Source of the DNA: Tubulanus polymorphus
Taxonomy: Eukaryota; Nemertea; Palaeonemertea; Tubulaniformes; Tubulanidae
Direction of reading: 5' to 3'
Assembly (NCBI RefSeq): GCF_964204645.1
Contig: NC_134029.1
Coordinates: forward strand, 8,300,850 to 8,364,849
DNA length: 64,000 nucleotides
In this document: in pieces, positions 11,490 to 22,363 of the stretch
Numbering within the stretch: position 1 is the stretch's first letter
How the letters are laid out: every line of letters begins with the position of its first letter
Program-made: the position numbers and the translations under genes
Notes under the pieces: model-generated
Databases searched by the model: none
What the model was told of the DNA's origin: nothing
What the model saw: only the letters and a program-made list of their open reading frames with translations

Positions 11490-12957
11490 TTTATAAAATC
11501 CCAAAATAAGAATAAGTAGAATCTGGTAATTTTATGACCCTAGTTTTCATGACACATCGAGTGAAACATCGAATGAAAAGGAAATGGACTCTTTTTACTC
11601 TTGTGGGATACTTTATTATCTTTACAACACGTGAAAGCGTCTAATCAATGGTTCTCGCTCGAGATGGCTGCGCTGCACGCTGGAGACGATATCTCACATT
11701 ATTGAAAATTCGATAACTAATCTTTTTACGATTTCATCGCGGACCTTCTAGAACGATATACGACATGAATCATTACTAGAAGCGAAAAAAATAGAAATTC
11801 AGGCGAAGATGGGCCATCGATATCTTTTTAATGAACAGGAGTTATTCAGGGGTCGATATAACTATATCGTCGAACCTTAACATGCGCCCGACCTTCCAGT
11901 GATCATTCTGTTGGCATGATGAAATTTCGATTAGCGACACGCGCGCGCGAAAGTGACGCGGCGTTATCGAGAATTCTGAATTGAGAATTCTATAACGGGC
12001 GTGAAGGGCCTTTGAAGGACGAATGAGGTAAATTATTAGGAAGGATATTTCATGTGGTCATTCAAGTTGACATTATTCGATTGCGATTCTTTTTTTGAAG
12101 ATCACGAAATTTCGAAGAAAACACACAATTTAAAGAAGTACTACGAGAAGTTTGACGTAGTGGCGTTTTCAAAATACATTCTATTTCCAAGAGCACTTAG
12201 AACAAGTACCACCTGGTCTGTGGAAACCGTAACAAAATATTTTACGAGGACTAAACCATCAGTAATAGAAATTATGTGACCTGGAAATTTGAACAATTTC
12301 CCAATTATTTACTTCAATTTAAACGAAAAATTCTGTAATGACCGTCGTCACAGAACTATATCTGTACTTCGATGTCCGATTTCAAAATCAAACTCCCTGT
12401 TTCGCTTCCGGTAGGTGTGGCGGGGGTTTGTAAGGGACACCAAATAGAAAAAAAAAATCAAACGAAATCTACCAATGAAATAAACAACAGTGTCAATCCC
12501 TATTTCATGATCAAAACAAGATATGTAAATTTTGTGAACGTTTGTGAATATTCAACTCAACTCGTATCAAGGAGATGTGTTCTCTTTCGATCTGTTATAT
12601 TTACATTGAGGTGGATGAAAATATTGGTGGCAACTCCTGGCAAGCAGAGGCTGAACGCATTTCATTGTCGTTCAATTTGTTTATTCTACGCGTCGAAATC
12701 TATGCGTCACATTGGAAAAAAGCAGCCGGACGCGAAAAGCACTGCCATCGCGGGAAAAAAATTTGTATTTCGGTCGACGCATTATCGCCGTTGAGGAGTG
12801 TGTACAGCCGACGCGATTTGAATCATCGGGCATTGATTGCTGTTCATTATCGACGGTTCGATCGTCACGAACGTCCAGCAGTCGTCGTGCCGTGGTTTCA
12901 GCGATTAACCACCCTCCCGCCGAAGTCGATACATCCAGGCTCTCGTGATCGATATAT
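11490..12957. other. No supported gene
   Basis: A short inverted pair (GAGAATTCTGAATTGAGAATTC) lies near 11970. Plus-strand frames at 12052-12279 (75 codons) and 12372-13060 lack motifs, and the latter runs into a transposon. I do not call them. Confidence 0.4.
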
Positions 12958-13153
12958 CATCATACCCGCTTGCCAGGGTTCGATAACCTCCAGCCGGGGC
13001 ACACGCCAACGCAAAAACCCTGACTGCAGACCCTTCAGACCGGTGGCAGTTGAGCGGTAACCGGTCCGCCCAAGAAATCTTGGAGGGTCTGCGGCCAGGG
13101 TGTGTTGGCATGAGCTTCGGCGGGAAGGAATCAAACCCTGGCAAGCGGGGATG
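12958..13153. mobile_element. Mutator-like MITE, 196 bp, 9-bp TSD
   Basis: The termini CAT...CCCGCTTGCCAGGGTT and their inverted partner extend as a TIR of about 75 bp at roughly 80% identity by eye. The flanks TCGATATAT (12949-12957) and TCAATATAT (13154-13162) match at 8 of 9 positions. Long TIRs with 9-bp TSDs are characteristic of Mutator-like elements. Only about 45 bp separates the arms. A GGTTCGAT motif in the left arm resembles a tRNA T-arm or pol III B box. Confidence 0.8.
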
Positions 13154-13308
13154 TCAATATATAACTAGTGAGCATGTAATTTCGGCAGGTTCATTTCTCT
13201 TAATACTGTATTGAATTGTATCAAGTGGGCCTACTCAGCACCATCAGTGATGAAGGCGTTCGCTATAGTCGATGGGCACCAGAAAGCATGATGTAATAAA
13301 CAAGTATC

Positions 13309-13610
13309 GATCCTTTATCGGCAGGATTTCGAACCTGATGGCATCGAGACTGCCACAGTTAACCCTGCCTGACTAGCCGAGTGCACAGCAACGCGCAAAG
13401 CTTAGATGATGTCATCAGAAATCCCGTTTTATTTTAGCTCGGGTTATCCCAAGCCATGTTTATCGGTGAAATTTGCGTTAGCGATTATACAACGGGCAAT
13501 CTGATTAGCCTGTAAGTTTTTGTGCGGCAAACCTGCGCACCCGGTCTAGCATGGCAGGGTTTCGTGCGGCGGCTGAGTCTAGCGTTGCCATCAGGGCGGA
13601 CGACTAGTAT
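13309..13610. mobile_element. Mutator-like MITE, diverged copy of 61761-62078
   Basis: It shares GATTTCGAACCTGATGGCATC, AGCTTAGATGATGTCAT, CCCGTTTTATTTTAGC, GCAATCTGATTAG and CTGCGCACCCGGTCTA with the later copy. The left TIR is preserved. The right one is eroded after GCCATCAGG, so the right boundary is approximate. Confidence 0.75.
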
Positions 13611-14054
13611 CACGCCGCGAAGAGGATAATACGTACATATTCCTACGCTACGTAGAGGAACTGGCGTATATAATTACTGCCATACATAACGAACAGCCAA
13701 TTATGAAATTATAACTTATACCGACTGCAATCAATGACACTCAACTATGCGCTTCACAATTCAGCAGTGTTACTGTGATTTTTAGTATTTAACCAGTGAA
13801 TGATATATTGGTATTCACTATAATAGGCACGTATGCACCTGACAAAGGGTTTTTATAGGTTGTGTAATGCGAACCGGGTATCAGGTTAGCCATAGTTTTG
13901 ATAATGACTGCCGGTTTAGTGTCGACATACTGTTTTTTATGAGGTTGTGGGTACTCCATAAATTTGATGCGCTATTCATGAAATGCACGACTATCATCTG
14001 CAATGTTGTATGATAACTGTACGGTCAACCGTTCTAAAGTTTATCACCAGGATA

Positions 14055-14125
14055 CGCAGGTCCTGGGTTTCATTCCCCAACGCAGGATAGAGCAAATTCT
14101 GCCGCCATCGGAATTTGAACCCATA
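14055..14125. repeat. Weak inverted repeat with T-arm-like motifs
   Basis: GGGTTTCATTCC on the left faces GGAATTTGAACCC on the right across about 35 bp. It resembles a degraded relative of the Mutator-like MITEs above, but TIR ends and a TSD are not resolvable. Confidence 0.3.
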
Positions 14126-14648
14126 TAATTGGCTTACACCAACGGCCATTGTATCTACTATCTCAATATGTTACTGGGTTGTATTCATTCAAAATAAGGC
14201 GCTTAAATGAAAAAAAAAAACGTACGCGCCAAAGACCCTCGAGTAAGTCCCCATAAGAACAGGTAGTCAACTTTGATCTATCTTTTAAACCTTAAAAATC
14301 CTGTCGCGTGATCAAGACAAACTATTCCTTTGATCCATTTACTAACTATAAGCAAAGGCGCTTTGAAAAGTACGGTAATGTATTTTTAAGTAATTATCAT
14401 CTTTAAACTTTTTTTTCGCGATCGAAAATGATCAAGAGACATCGCCGGAGAACTCTGAGAACTCGGGGAATGTGACTTAGCGTGCGAGTTTGAATCTGCA
14501 GGCATCTAATCTCATTTTCGACTGCGTGGAAAGCGATTTAAACGTTTGCGAAGCCGATGAGTAATTGAAAAGTACTGTACGACACAGAACTAAAGAAACG
14601 TCTATGCTTTTCAAAAGACTCAAATTCAGAACTGAATCGTTGACTTAA

Positions 14649-14917
14649 CCCTTTCAATAGCTGACTAATTAATGTGCTAGAGTGCCGGAGGTAATGTTAA
14701 AATTTTGAAAAAATTCCACCCCAGTGTGTTGAATAACAGGCAGAGCGCTATAATGTGTACACCGGGGTGCTACACTGCGGTGCGGTGTATTGTTAGTCAC
14801 TAATATTTCACAGTGTTTGACAGGTGCTGCCATTTTTTTCATTAGAGATAAAAATAATTTTATCAAAGTCCATCGTGGATCTATACACCGCGCTGCGGTG
14901 TAGACGCACTGAAAGGG
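14649..14917. mobile_element. piggyBac-like MITE
   Basis: The left flank TTAA (14645-14648) is followed by CCCTTTCAATAG, and the right end CACTGAAAGGG is followed by TTAG, a one-base variant of TTAA. The ends CCCTTTCA/TGAAAGGG with TTAA targets fit piggyBac-derived MITEs. ACACCGC...GCGGTGT palindromes lie inside. A truncated relative is at 6428-6630. Confidence 0.7.
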
Positions 14918-15109
14918 TTAGATTACAGGATTGAAAAATGTTCATTTCATATTTCCATTCATGATGTAAAGGATGAAATTAGGTGGCATGTTTCATGCTA
15001 TAAACAACCATCTCCCCAGTTAGGTTGAAGGTTAAAAATCTTTGTCAGAAATCTTAACAAAAATTGTTAGTCCTGATTTGATGGGGCTAATGCGTATTCA
15101 GCATTATAG

Positions 15110-15187
15110 TGATCACTGAGCAAATTAGGCCCGGAACAACTGTTCACAAAGGTGCAAAATGGGCCCAGGCCAAATTTGGCCTGACCA
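15110..15187 (+). mobile_element. Fragment of the AGCCGCGATCAC family
   Basis: It carries the family's internal segment (AATTAGGCCCGGAACAACTG then GGGCCCAGGCCAAATTTGGCC). The ends are missing. Confidence 0.7.
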
Positions 15188-15435
15188 TCATTTCACTACA
15201 CGTCTCAAATACGATTAGAAATTGTTAGATATACGCCAGCATACAATTCATTGTAGCTTTTTTACCATGTAAATTATATCCACCTTATATATTATCCCTG
15301 AACTAAAACAGGACAGCCAATAGACGTGGAGAAATAGGTAGGTGGTCCAATTCATACACACTAGACGACAATTTCAGGGTCAAATACGTACTCTTACTTC
15401 ATATATCAGTAAGGTTTCTGGTTAGTTCTGAGCTT

Positions 15436-15437
15436 AC

Positions 15438-15532
<95 letters not shown>
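15436..15532. repeat. Two (TA)n tracts, the first forming a perfect hairpin
   Basis: ACAGGTA(TA)nTACCTGT at about 15435-15476 is self-complementary along its length. A second (TA)n tract follows directly. Confidence 0.9.
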
Positions 15533-15536
<4 letters not shown>

Positions 15537-15539
15537 AAA

Positions 15540-16848
15540 TTGTAAAATTGATAAATTTATAAATACATTTGACCGCAAATTCTCATCACCGACCCCACCC
15601 ACGTGTATAGCGAGTGATGGCAGATTTGTGTTTGCATGTTTTACACACTTATTAGTACGCCCAGACTATGGATGCCGCGTAAATATCAATTACCGATCAC
15701 ATTCCTGAAAAGGACAAGTTATTTAGTGAGTAATGGCAGTGAAAATATCTTTCGTTCCGAATACACATAGGAAATCTGCCGGCATTTCCGAATCTCAGGT
15801 AACAGTAGCAGCAGCCGTTCCAACTATTGCGCCCGTAAGACCAATTTTCTATTCCGGGTTAGTGTCTATATATATACACGTATATATATGTGCTTAATCT
15901 ATGCGAACCACTCTACAGTGCAAAAACACATTTCATTAAACGGACAATACGTTTAAACCTCCTTCCAATCAGGCTTCCAACAAAAATATTCGAATTTGCA
16001 AGTCCTGGCTGAACAAAGGATTGTTTGCCAGAACCAAAATGTCCAATTACCTACTTCCGTAAAGTTCGACCTTTTTTATTTTAAACCTTCAAAACGTAAG
16101 CCCCCTGGTAGAATAGCCACAATCAAACATGGAGAGTGACGATGATCTCTAGGGTGGGTGAGATTGAAACGTCGTGCCTTTTAATATGATATTTTTTGAT
16201 TATTCAATAAATCATCGGTTCAATGTGTAAACGGTTGGTTTCTATTTTACCCCACTGCAGGTGTGGTCGGTTTGTACAAGGCACACGCTTAATGAACGGA
16301 ATATTCAATTTTCTTATTCTTTTCCATGTAACAGATGAGCGTGACCACCAGTAACCGAGGAATGAGATGACTGAGATGACGATATTTCCAAGTACCGTGG
16401 TTAGTGGTTGAACAAGAACAAAATAACATAGAAATCATAATCGATATACATGTAGTTAGTTCTGGTATATAAGCTATAAACGATGCGCAGACGATGAAAT
16501 TCTCTATAATGATTATTTCAAGAATTCGCCCGATATTTGCATCAGTATTCCGCTGTACGAGTGTTTAGTGTATATTGACAGAAATATCCGAAATAAATAA
16601 CCATCGGCTCAGTATAACAACACTGATGTTCTGACAGCGAATAGTTGGCTCTTGAATGATAATCACAACGCGCATGCCGAACTAGTTGCATGACAATGAA
16701 CTAAACGATACAAAGAAGTTGTCAGTTTCTAGAATATCGGGAAAAACTCTAATGGGTCATCTTGATGAACAGCAGGGACTGGCGACGAAATATTGGGGGG
16801 CTATGGGTCTACAGTTCAAATTCGAGTAGTAAAATGGGATATCACATA
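15540..16848. other. No supported gene
   Basis: Unique-looking AT-rich sequence with a short TATATACACGTATATATA palindrome near 15870-15890. No repeat family or coding frame is recognised. Confidence 0.4.
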
Positions 16849-17191
16849 AGCCGCGATCACAAGAGCATTTTTGGCACGGGCCAAATTTGGCACGGAACAA
16901 CTGTTCACACGGGTGCCAAATGGGCCCGAGCCTGTTTGGCCCGGGCCAAATCTGGCCCGACCAAAAACGTCGGACCAGCCCCGAGCCAAATTTTAGCACC
17001 AGACAAATGATTGCGTTTGAATTGCAACAGGCACCGGAAAAGATCCACTTCGCTTTGTTTGACCATTGTTTAGTATCGAGTGAATGGTTTGCGTGTGAAT
17101 GCGCTCTCTAATTAGGCATGTACCAAATTTGGCCCGAGCCTGATCCGTGCCAATTTGGCGTGGGTCAAATCGTCTCCATGTGATCGCGGCT
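16849..17191 (+). mobile_element. AGCCGCGATCAC-family MITE, 343 bp, 3-bp TSD
   Basis: The termini AGCCGCGATCAC and GTGATCGCGGCT are exact inverted repeats. ATA flanks both sides (16846-16848, 17192-17194). Inside are many alternating GGGCC and CAAATTTGG blocks and a conserved stretch TTTAGTATCGAGTGAATGG. The TIR continues as GGAGACGATTTG. The superfamily is not assigned; a 3-bp TSD would suit several cut-and-paste groups. The 82-, 80- and 74-codon frames across it are not genes. Confidence 0.85.
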
Positions 17192-17537
17192 ATAAGATCG
17201 AAAAAGTATTTTCAGCCCACGCCAAATATGTCCCGTGCCAAATTAGGCTCAGAACAACCGTTCGAATAGGTGACAAATCGGCCCGTGCCTGTTTTCCCCA
17301 ACAAAAAGCATCACACTGAGCCTGAGCCTAATTTTAGCATGGGTCAAATTATTGGATGTGAATTGCAACTGGCTGCGAAAGTGACTCATTTCTTCTATAT
17401 AGGCATTGTTTAGTATCGAGTAAATGGTTTACGTGTGAACCGAATCATTAATTTATATTAGGCACAGGCAAAATTTTACTCGAGCCTGATCTGGGCCGCT
17501 ATAGCCTGGGTCAAATCATCTCCGTGTGACCGCGGCT
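17192..17537 (+). mobile_element. Second AGCCGCGATCAC-family copy in direct tandem
   Basis: It follows the previous copy without a spacer, in the same orientation, and ends GTGTGACCGCGGCT. The left TIR is eroded (ATAAGATCGAAAAAG). The internal order of blocks is the same. Confidence 0.8.
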
Positions 17538-18042
17538 ATAGGACGGCTTGGATACATGAATATCATGGATCTAATGTTACCTAGTGATAACTAGCAAACT
17601 TTACAAGATTAGGATTCGAATTGAACCGGACCAAAAACTGTAGTAATGGTATGAATTGACCGGAACCCCCCTGAAAGTTGTTTTCAGGAAAGTAGTATAT
17701 TGGCATCGTTATTAATAGTATCATTGTTATTGTAACATTTATGAAAGGTCGATTTCTGACATTTCTCGATGAAGAACGCGACTGACTAGCGACCCCGGAC
17801 AAAAAAAAACCTAGGCGCAAATTGGATAAGTCGATAACTTTTCATCGAACGAAAAGAATATCTTCTAGCGCGCGGAGAAAGTCGCCTGGACAATGATAAG
17901 TAAAGGCTAAACAAGTTTTCGATCCATTACGTATGCCTTCTAGCTGAACGTTACTTAAAGGTCACTAGCCACAAGATTCCTGTCAACATATATGTGCTTT
18001 ATAAGCCATTTACGGTCGTATGTGATTTGTATCAATATTTGA

Positions 18043-18246
18043 TGGACGAACGCAGACGACAGCGCCACCGTGCCGACGCATGTTGAGTCGGTTATGATTG
18101 AATTATTAAACAAAGCGGGGGTCTCGCTGGAAAAATATTTCCTCGATGATAATACGCGACGTAATGCCGATGATATATCGAGGGATTCGGCCCCGCATGA
18201 AGGTGGTCGCGTCGTGTTTCATTTCAGCTCTCAGCTCGCGATGTAA
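18043..18246 (+). CDS. Possible exon, unknown protein
   Basis: This plus-strand frame is open for 67 codons (ATG at 18094, 50 codons from there) and ends TAA at 18244-18246. Codon choice is varied and synonymous alternatives are well mixed. The translation has a helical segment (ELLNKAG, then LEKYFLDD), an Asp/Arg-rich middle and a short beta-like end, and reads as protein. An AG at 18054-18055 could be an acceptor but has a weak pyrimidine tract. I recognise no family, and the antisense frames are less plausible. Confidence 0.3.
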   Translation, partial: WTNADDSATVPTHVESVMIELLNKAGVSLEKYFLDDNTRRNADDISRDSAPHEGGRVVFHFSSQLAM

Positions 18247-18299
18247 CAACATCGCGGTAAACGCGAGTCAACAAAAAGTGCTGTTTATACTTATATCCG

Positions 18300-18685
18300 A
18301 TCTTTCCATGCCATTGTTCCTGAAAAGTTTTTGTTCCTGAAAATATTTTGTTCTGTATCATTGGGGGGATGTGGGGGGCATTCATACTGTCATGGCTTAG
18401 ATTTGATGCAAGACCAGTCAAAAACGAAATTCCATAGCCACAACTAACAACTTAAGACCAGTCCTAAGATCTAAGACTGCTTTTGGATATAAATCACCAA
18501 TTTTTCTATGCCGCTGTTCATGAAAAAGGGATGGATATATATTTGGTTCTATGCCATCGGGTGAAGGGGGCTGTCACACAGTCATGGCTTAGATTCAATT
18601 TAAGACCAGTCAAGGCCCGTTTTTATTATACAACTACTCTTAACAGCTTAAGACCAGCCTCGAGATCGAAATACCACTATTGGAT
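18300..18685 (+). repeat. Tandem duplication, about 200 bp per unit
   Basis: Both units run in the same order: an ATGCC-TTGTTC segment, a G-rich stretch, GTCATGGCTTAGATT, AAGACCAGTCAA, ACAACTTAAGACCAG (or GCTTAAGACCAG), and a closing TTGGAT. They carry the core of the GACTTAAGTCC hairpin family, so a MITE was duplicated with its flank. The units have diverged substantially. Confidence 0.65.
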
Positions 18686-18916
18686 TTAAGGCAATGGAAA
18701 CTTTTGTTTTTCAGAAATACTATTGCTATGCGCACCAGATCCCTCAAATGGCATAAATTTAGCAAATCTAGTACCACCACAAGTCAACCCAAACAACTCT
18801 ACCCTAAAGTACTCGCTAAAGTGCCTGAACCAGAATTTCAATGTTTAATAGTGCTAATTAAACTTCAAGTAGCTCGGAATGTCGATGTAAGAAAATCCTC
18901 GGGGATTGAGAACTAG

Positions 18917-19355
18917 TCGCTGGTCACATGTCTACGGCAACAATTAAACACACTTCAGAACCCTGGCCAACTCGAGATTTACAGATGATACTGTTCTCTA
19001 ATCTTCTAATCAGTAAACTCCTGCGGGATTTCAATGACAATGGAACATTCCGTTTCGATGTTAATTTAAATGCAGCATTCCTCTTTAAATATATAGTCTA
19101 ATTAAACAGTGTTCTCCGATCAGATCGAGAATGCTGCTTAAACGCCATACGCACCGAATTCAAGAAGGAAGAAATTTGCTTCCTGCACTAACAGTCATCA
19201 CAGCTTAAATTTTTTTACTAAAAACAAATTAATCCCAAGTTACTTTCAAAAGCCTTTTTTCAAAGCATTCGTCATTCTTATCCCTGAGTCTACTAGATAA
19301 TTCGTTCCCAAGTGAACAACCTCCGGAATCTCGAAAGCTTCATTAAAAACATTGT
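18917..19355. other. No supported gene
   Basis: AT-rich sequence with no shared repeat or coding frame that I could support. Confidence 0.4.
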
Positions 19356-19683
19356 ACCCTATAGCAAATAACTTCAAAAAAATCCTAGATACTGAGCTCC
19401 CTCACAAATAGTCGACTTTCGGAAAGAGGACTTGAAAAAATAAACTTCAGGTACCAGTGGACAGTCATGGATTCAAGACCTATTTTACACCATTTAAGTT
19501 CTTAAGGCCGGTGATATAAAGCTACATGAAAAACCCTAGCAGATAACTTTAAAAAGCCTAGATAACTCAGCTCCCTTTGCAGTAGTAGACTTTCTTTAGT
19601 GGACTTAAAAACAGGTACCAATAGACAGGCATGGATTCAAGACCAGTCTTAGACTGTCTTAGTTCTTAACGCCGGTCATGTTT
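19356..19683 (+). repeat. Tandem duplication, about 150-177 bp per unit
   Basis: Unit 1 (about 19356-19532) and unit 2 (about 19533-19683) share ACCCTA-GCA-ATAACTT, CTAGATA-CT-AGCTCCCT, GGTACCA, GACAG-CATGGATTCAAGACC and TTAAGTTCTTAA-GCCGGT. They relate to the hairpin family containing AAGACCAGTCTTA. Confidence 0.65.
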
Positions 19684-19806
19684 GGACTTTAAACTCACTT
19701 TTGGCAACTGGCCCTGAATTTCTAAGACTGGTTTTGAGTTGTAAGATTGGCTACAGGGATAAGATGGTCTTCTATTAGTCGTGACTGCAAAACTGGCCTG
19801 AAGCGG
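19684..19806. mobile_element. Diverged GACTTAAGTCC-family element
   Basis: It contains GCAACTGGCCCTGAATTTC on the left and CGTGACTGCAAAACTGGCC on the right, with AAGACTGGTTTTGAGTTGTAAG between, matching the order in 30829-30968. The ends are eroded. Confidence 0.5.
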
Positions 19807-20383
19807 GGTATTTTTTACGGTAATATAATTTATCAACCCCTTTTACATCCTTCATTCCAATGCAAGAATAGGCCTTGAACAGTCGAGTATACACGGCATT
19901 TATGCTACCGAGCCGTAGCATTATACGCCGCTGCAATTCATGAAATTTCCACCACTATCCTGAAAACCACTTAGTAACATAACATCGCGTCAAAACTAAT
20001 CCCCTCAACAAATCATCCATCATTGCAATGATGATGCTACTCCTTTACTGATATTTAAAAATCTTCTTTCCTCCGACAAATCGTCGGCAGCGGGTCTCGC
20101 GCAAATTATGAAAGATTGCTGCGACGATGACGGCGGCGGTGCTGGATTATACATTCAGGCAATCGCGGTCTACGAAACTCAATTTTGCAATGACTACCAA
20201 AAACAAATCTGTGGTAGACTAAAGACCGGCATCGGTTGGTGTTGCAACTGATGATGATGCCAGTTGCAAAGAGTGGCACATATTCCACACTCTCCAAGTC
20301 ACAATCGAAACTGACGAAACTGACGATAGCCGAGAATAGTGCCACGATCACGTTTTTGACCCAACATTCACACGCGTGCCAAA

Positions 20384-20577
20384 TAAGCCTTTTTACAGTT
20401 TCCAGGCGCCATTTTTTTGGGTACCCGCCGGGTCCGCATTGTTGAATTTTTTGTCCCTATCTTTCTCCGGTTTAATTTTTTTATTTCGTTCATATCTCTG
20501 GATTTGATTAAGATAGAAACAAAGTAAAAATATCGATGAACTCGGCTGATAATAAACTTTTTTATGATATCACTCAT
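20384..20577 (-). CDS. Mirrored basic ORF, left-arm copy (doubtful)
   Basis: ATG at 20575-20577 opens a frame that runs outward to the element terminus (about 65 codons within the element, continuing briefly into flanking DNA). The product would be rich in Lys, Arg and Ile, including RRVPKKM-like basic runs, with no known domain. The right arm has the same frame at 22364. The three differences I find (Phe TTT/TTC, Arg CGG/AGG, Lys AAG/AAA) are synonymous. This hints at coding constraint but rests on three sites only. It has no in-element stop codon, which argues against an independent gene. Confidence 0.2.
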
Positions 20578-20975
20578 TTATAAAGTTAATGCAACAATGT
20601 GCGCTGGTGAAGTTATAAACATTGATATCGTCTTCCCGATAATTCAACTTGAATTATTGCTCATCCCATTCAAAAGTTTGTAATTCTTACAAATATTAAT
20701 CTACATTTTTGAAAATATCAGGACCAATAGCCATCTATATGTGGTCTTATATACCTTTTACTGTTTTCAATTATCTTTATTAGTTTTTAAGTAATTGCGA
20801 GTCAAACTTCCAAAACACGTTTTCCCGGGTCCCCTGGGTGCATCTTTATATCAGGAAATTTCACAATTTCACCGGTCCCTACTTTGTTGAAAATCAATTT
20901 ACTAAGTAACCATGGAAATAAGGGCACCTAGGATTTTGAAAAATGGTTATTAAAGATATATATTCTCTAGGATTT

Positions 20976-21965
20976 GTCAAAATAAACAAAATAACCCAGG
21001 TGTTGCTTTAACCAGCTACCTAGGTTCACAACAGATCATTTTGTCCAACGTGTTTCATTCGATTCCAAAACTGCACGTACGGGTATACGATTGCAAATGT
21101 GAAAGTCAGACATTATGTGGCACATGTATGAGGACCACAGTCTCAATGCTGCGTCGCATTGCCGTCGCAAATTTGCATGGCTACTTACGTGAAGTGGGCT
21201 AATACAGACCTTGTGTGATCAAAACTGACTTGGAATTCGTGCCAAATCTCAAAACAACTATCAAACACACGAGATCAATTTTGACAGAAAGTAAACGAAA
21301 GTTATGTTCCTTACTAATATATTCCAAAGTTCCAATCTTTCTAACACAATCGACTAAGCCAAATATATTCAAATTCAATTTGAAACACCTTCCAGCTCTT
21401 GTCACGATCAGTAATAAAGATCGAACATCGAACATTCTCAAAAAAGCAAAGCCGATCCAACGGTTTGCAAGCGTCAAGTTTGACACGGCCGTGGCTGCCT
21501 CCATTTGTGTGGAGCTGCTGCTGAAAATTCAAAAATGTAAATCGGGTACCGGTATTTAACTGAAGACCGAGTGCTCGCCATTACACCATGGTATTTCTGA
21601 TGGTTAACTTTTGAGCAACTGGCTCCAGAATCACTAGCCAACGGCCATATTTCATTGATGCAATATACTGTGAAACGATATAATATAGACGGGAGATCAA
21701 TGAACACTAAGACTTATTTCGACTTTTTTGACTATCTTAGATGATTGGGAGAGGGGTCAAAAAATAAGGACATTTTCCGTGGTTTAAGGCTGTGAGTAGG
21801 GTGCCCCTCGGTGTTGAAACAAATACATCCAAAACAATTTAATTTGCAAGAGGATGAGTGTTAGATTTGTAAGTTTTATGCGATCACTGTCTTGACAAAG
21901 ATGGTAAACTTAATGGGAAGGAGCAGGGGTCCGGACTACCGACCCTCCAAACCCGTAGTCTGTCC
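20976..21965. other. Central region of the foldback element
   Basis: Open frames of 101 (minus) and 114 (plus) codons overlap here at about 21199-21559. Neither shows a DDE, HUH or tyrosine-recombinase signature that I can see. The remainder is unremarkable. Confidence 0.5.
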
Positions 21966-22363
21966 CTGTGTTACTAGAAATATATCTCTATTTACCATTT
22001 TTTTCAAATAACTAGGTGCCCTTGTTTCCATAGTTACTGAAAATTTTGATTTTAACAATGTAGGACCGGTTAAATTGGCAAATTTCTTGATATAAATATG
22101 CACACATGATACTCTAGAAAACGTGTTTTGGAAGTTTGACTCGCAATTACTTAAAAACTAATAAAGATAATTGAAAACGGTAAAACGTATATAAGACCAC
22201 ATATAGATGGCTATTGATCCTGAAAATTTCAAAAATGTAGATTAATATTTGTAAGAATTACGAACTTTTGAATGAGATGAGCAATAATTCAAGTTGAATT
22301 ATCGGGAAGACGATATCAATGTTAATAACTTCACCAGCGCACATTGTTGCATTAACTTTATAA

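Noticed and set aside
12575-13060. 161-codon plus-strand ORF
   Set aside because: Its right half runs into the Mutator-like MITE and its left half shows no coding character.
16757-17111. Four ORFs of 74-82 codons on both strands
   Set aside because: All lie in the AGCCGCGATCAC-family MITE and are rich in Gly/Pro/Trp from its GGGCC/TTTGG words.
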